From the NCBI GenBank assembly GCA_002723385.1, contig PBNY01000035.1:38151-102150 (forward strand): 64,000 nucleotides of DNA, in the 5' to 3' direction. The notes below the pieces were generated by a model, which made no database searches, had not been told where the DNA came from, and was given only the letters and a program-made list of their open reading frames with translations. Below are positions 61,754 through 64,000 of this stretch, in pieces; the first letter of the stretch is position 1; every line of letters begins with the position of its first letter. This DNA comes from Oceanospirillaceae bacterium (lineage in GTDB: Bacteria; Pseudomonadota; Gammaproteobacteria; Pseudomonadales; Oceanobacteraceae). Both the position numbers and the translations under genes were made by a program.

Positions 61754-62788
61754 CTATGCCGGTCGTGTATTTCCAGAACACTCACCACGTACCGGCTGGG
61801 GTAGCTGGTGACGAACCTGTTCTGGACTCAATCCCTGCGCCAGTAGCCAGTGCAGTTTGGTGAAGGCGGCTTCCAGTGTCAGGTCGGAACCTGACACAAC
61901 GCCGATGGTATTCAGCATTGAGCCGGTTGCGTACGCTCCTTGTATCACCGGGCCTTGTTGGCATTGGCTGAGGTTGATGACCACGATGCCCTGGCGCGAT
62001 GCCTGTTCAAGCAGGCTCATCAGTTCAGTGTTGCCATCGGGCGGGTTGCCGACGCCGTAGCTTTGCAGTACCAGGCCTTTGGGATTGGTTGAGAGTACGG
62101 CTTCCAGTACGTTGGCCTGAAGGCCGGGATAGACGGGTTGAATGGCGACGTCGCTGGTGTTGAAGTGGGGGATAACGGCGCCAGGTTGTCCGGCTGGAAG
62201 CAGTAGCTCGTTTCTCAAATCAAAGTAAATGCCGACTTCGCCCAGTGCCGGGAAGTTTGGCGAACCAAACGCACCAAAGCCAATGCTGTGACGTTTGCTG
62301 CTGCGGTTGCCGCGCAGCAGTTTGCCATCGAAATAAAGCACGACTTCAAACAGGTCATCACGGGCTGCCAGCATCAGGCTGGTGGTGAGGTTGCTCAGGG
62401 CGTCGGTACGTGGTTGTTCCAGAGGAATCTGGGAGCCGGTAAACACCACCGGTTTATCCAGTCCTTGCAGCATAAAGGACAGCATGGAAGCGCTGTAAGC
62501 CATGGTGTCGGTGCCATGCAGGACGACAAAGCCATCGTACTGGTGCCAGTTCTGGTGCAGCGTGCTGGCGATGGTGCGCCAGTCATCGGGCTGTACGTTG
62601 GCGCTGTCGATCAGGGTGTCCAGTTCCTGCACGGCGAAATCCGGCAGCGGCTGGTGGGCCGAAGCCAGATGGTGGCCAATGTGTTGACGCAGTCGGCCTT
62701 CGAAACCGGCTGCAGGCACATAGCCTTGTTCAGATGGCACCATGCCAATGGTGCCGCCGGTGTAGAGAATCAGGATACGGCGGGTCAT
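61754..62788 (-). CDS. ansA: L-asparaginase, type I
   Basis: 344 residues with both catalytic threonine motifs: ILYTGGTIGM at the N-terminus and VVLHGTDTMAYSASMLSFML. There is no signal peptide, so it is the cytosolic type I enzyme, which hydrolyses asparagine to aspartate and ammonia. Further typical stretches are KPVVFTGSQIPLEQPRTDAL and LRGNRSSKRHS. It overlaps the TetR stop by 4 bp, so the two are co-transcribed from the operator region near 63350. Confidence 0.94.
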   Translation of the reverse strand: MTRRILILYTGGTIGMVPSEQGYVPAAGFEGRLRQHIGHHLASAHQPLPDFAVQELDTLIDSANVQPDDWRTIASTLHQNWHQYDGFVVLHGTDTMAYSASMLSFMLQGLDKPVVFTGSQIPLEQPRTDALSNLTTSLMLAARDDLFEVVLYFDGKLLRGNRSSKRHSIGFGAFGSPNFPALGEVGIYFDLRNELLLPAGQPGAVIPHFNTSDVAIQPVYPGLQANVLEAVLSTNPKGLVLQSYGVGNPPDGNTELMSLLEQASRQGIVVINLSQCQQGPVIQGAYATGSMLNTIGVVSGSDLTLEAAFTKLHWLLAQGLSPEQVRHQLPQPVRGECSGNTRPA

Positions 62789-63333
62789 TGCAGTCCTCCT
62801 TTTACTGCGTCGAGCAGTTCTTGCTGAAGATCGGGGTCGTTGATCGCCCGGGCAATCGCGACGCCACCCACCATCATCACCAGCGTCTGCAGTATTTGTT
62901 CGCGAGGCTTGTCGGTTGCTCCGGCAAAGCGTTTCGCCAGACCGTCAAATATGCGTGTGTAGGTATCCCGGATGGCAGGATCCTGATGAGCGACATCGGT
63001 GACCAGGAACGCCAGTGGACAGCCATCTTTGCCATTCACGTGAGCCTGCGACAGATAGTTTTCCAGCATGCAGCTGATGTCGACTCCGGACGCCAGATCG
63101 GTGGCGTCTTCCAGTGAGCGACGAAAACGTCGCAACGCGGCGAAGGTCATGGCTTCCCGATACAGCTCGCTCTTGGATTTGAAGTGGCTGTAGAAAGCAC
63201 CGCGTGTCATGCCGGCTCTGGTCATCACATCGTCTATTGACGTGGTCTCGAAACCGCGCTGGGTAAAAAGCTCAGCTGCTGCGGCGAGAATGTTGTTGCG
63301 GCTTTGGTCTTTGTGATCCTTGCTCCAGGCCAT
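62785..63333 (-). CDS. TetR-family transcriptional regulator
   Basis: 182 residues: NNILAAAAELFTQRGFETTS, then IDDVMTRAGMTRGAFYSHFK, SKSELY form the TetR DNA-binding domain. The C-terminal ligand domain (AHVNGKDGCPLAFLVTDVAH) belongs to the AcrR/NemR-like group with a cysteine in that loop, so an electrophile-sensing role is possible. The ATG at 63333 is preferred over the longer frame from 63408, which would run through the operator. Divergent from a glutathione S-transferase gene, the likely target together with ansA. Confidence 0.92.
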   Translation of the reverse strand: MAWSKDHKDQSRNNILAAAAELFTQRGFETTSIDDVMTRAGMTRGAFYSHFKSKSELYREAMTFAALRRFRRSLEDATDLASGVDISCMLENYLSQAHVNGKDGCPLAFLVTDVAHQDPAIRDTYTRIFDGLAKRFAGATDKPREQILQTLVMMVGGVAIARAINDPDLQQELLDAVKGGLQ

Positions 63334-63346
63334 GATTAATCTCCAA

Positions 63347-63366
63347 AATATGTTGTTGAACATATT
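63347..63366. promoter_or_regulatory. Palindromic operator between tetR and the GST gene
   Basis: AATATGTT-GTTG-AACATATT is a palindrome with perfect 8-bp arms and a 4-bp centre. It lies 14 bp upstream of the tetR start and 62 bp upstream of the GST start. It is the expected size for a TetR dimer site. Confidence 0.65.
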
Positions 63367-63427
63367 GTGGCTGTCTTTAGTGTGAATCAAGCATTTACAG
63401 CCAAACACTCAACAGGAGCTTTGTGTT

Positions 63428-64000
63428 ATGTCTGATTCACTGACTTTGTACGGCCCGGCGTTCAGCCCGTTTGTTCGTGTTGTTCGACTTTTTGCTGCCG
63501 AGCTGGGCACGAAATTACCGTGCGGGATGTCGCCGTATGGTGACAAGATTCCGTCCCGTTCCGATGGTCACCTGGCACTGAACCCGTTCGGGAAATTGCC
63601 GGTTCTGATCGATGGCGATTTTACCGTGTTCGAGACTGCGGCGATCTGTCGTTATCTGGATCAGCGACTGGCGGATGGCAAGGTACATGCCGCCTTGCCG
63701 GTGAAACAAAGAGCGCTGGTTGAACAATGGGCCGGGGCTATTTGCATGTATGGTCGCCTGAACGTAATGGACGGTTTTTTGCTGGAGCTGGCTTTTCCGA
63801 AAGGGGAAGACGGACGCCCGCGCATGGATATCGTGCTGGAGAACCTGCCAGCAGCCCGTGCATTTGTGGCGATTATGGAACGTCAGCTGCAGCAGGGTAG
63901 CTGGATTGCGGGCGATGAATACAGCTTTGCCGACAGCGCGTTAACCCGGATATTTCACGAGCCACCATGCAGTCATGCCTCTACAAGAATGAGTTTCCTG
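63428..64000 (+). CDS. Glutathione S-transferase family protein (runs off window, possibly interrupted)
   Basis: 191 codons are visible from ATG 63428 with AGGAG at 63414-63418. LTLYGPAFSPFVRVVRLFAA, then NPFGKLPVLIDGDFTVFETA, ICRYLD are the thioredoxin-like GST N-domain. The helical C-domain follows, to GSWIAGDEYSFADSAL. After that point (about 63948) the reading (TRIFHEPPCSHASTRMSFL) no longer looks like a GST, and the DNA changes character, so an insertion or frameshift may begin here. Divergent from tetR across a perfect palindrome, hence probably TetR-controlled. Confidence 0.8.
   Translation, partial: MSDSLTLYGPAFSPFVRVVRLFAAELGTKLPCGMSPYGDKIPSRSDGHLALNPFGKLPVLIDGDFTVFETAAICRYLDQRLADGKVHAALPVKQRALVEQWAGAICMYGRLNVMDGFLLELAFPKGEDGRPRMDIVLENLPAARAFVAIMERQLQQGSWIAGDEYSFADSALTRIFHEPPCSHASTRMSFL

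Noticed and set aside
1..64000. tRNA or rRNA genes
   Set aside because: No cloverleaf with CCA end or conserved rRNA stretch was recognised in the intergenic regions by eye; a covariance search would be needed to be certain.

Overview
The window is chromosomal DNA of a gammaproteobacterium, most likely a marine or halotolerant member of the Oceanospirillales/Marinobacter-type lineages. This inference rests on gene neighbourhoods: gpmI-envC-ctpA-yibQ facing yibN-secB, xseB-ispA-dxs, priA facing rpmE, and hslV-hslU-DUF971. It is supported by the lifestyle genes: a 3-hydroxybutyrate oligomer hydrolase for PHB use and a glucosylglycerol-phosphate phosphatase next to an MscS channel for osmoadaptation. 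No rRNA, tRNA or CRISPR array was seen.

Layout. 1-4.8 kb: a LysR regulator cut by the window edge faces an NADPH-dependent FMN reductase, followed by a periplasmic substrate-binding-like protein and the 3HB-oligomer hydrolase. 5.0-16.7 kb: an AT-rich group 2 (ABC-dependent) capsule locus. It has a KpsM/KpsT/KpsE/KpsD-type exporter, a GT4-type glycosyltransferase, a large Kdo-transferase-like protein and a hexapeptide acetyltransferase. Next come fused relics of an IS3-type and an IS5-type element, then kpsC (opposite strand) and a dTDP-glucose 4,6-dehydratase whose 3' end runs 257 bp into yibQ. 16.5-23 kb: envelope and central genes (yibQ, ctpA, envC, gpmI, yibN, secB). 23.2-27.5 kb: leucine dehydrogenase with a branched-chain 2-oxoacid dehydrogenase operon (E1 alpha, E1 beta, E2). 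27.6-32.2 kb: xseB, ispA, dxs, ribA, pgpA. 32.2-35.5 kb: priA, rpmE with a structured leader, and a PepSY protein. 35.7-40.8 kb: detoxification and DNA alkylation repair (GST, VOC protein, LysR, metallo-beta-lactamase-fold hydrolase, Ada-AlkA fusion, ogt). 40.9-43.1 kb: a transglutaminase-like exported protein and an LPP20-type lipoprotein. 43.4-51.8 kb: hslVU, DUF971, rnr, rlmB, stpA, mscS. 52-55.7 kb: an unknown membrane protein, ahpC and ahpF.

55.7-61.7 kb is the most accessory-looking part. A 106-bp palindromic tandem repeat leads into a KAP-family P-loop NTPase with a triplet-repeat-encoded Ala/Arg segment. Convergent to it lie a two-gene module of a Panacea-domain (DUF4065) protein and a two-helix membrane protein, which looks like a PanAT toxin-antitoxin pair, and a HipA kinase followed by a HipB-like regulator (toxin gene first). 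I regard this as a small candidate defence/toxin-antitoxin islet and the best place to look for something new. 61.7-64 kb: L-asparaginase I with a TetR regulator, a near-perfect palindromic operator, and a divergent glutathione S-transferase that runs off the window.

Start codons were re-chosen wherever a ribosome binding site or family length argued against the longest open frame. All homology statements come from recognition of motifs, not from database searches.
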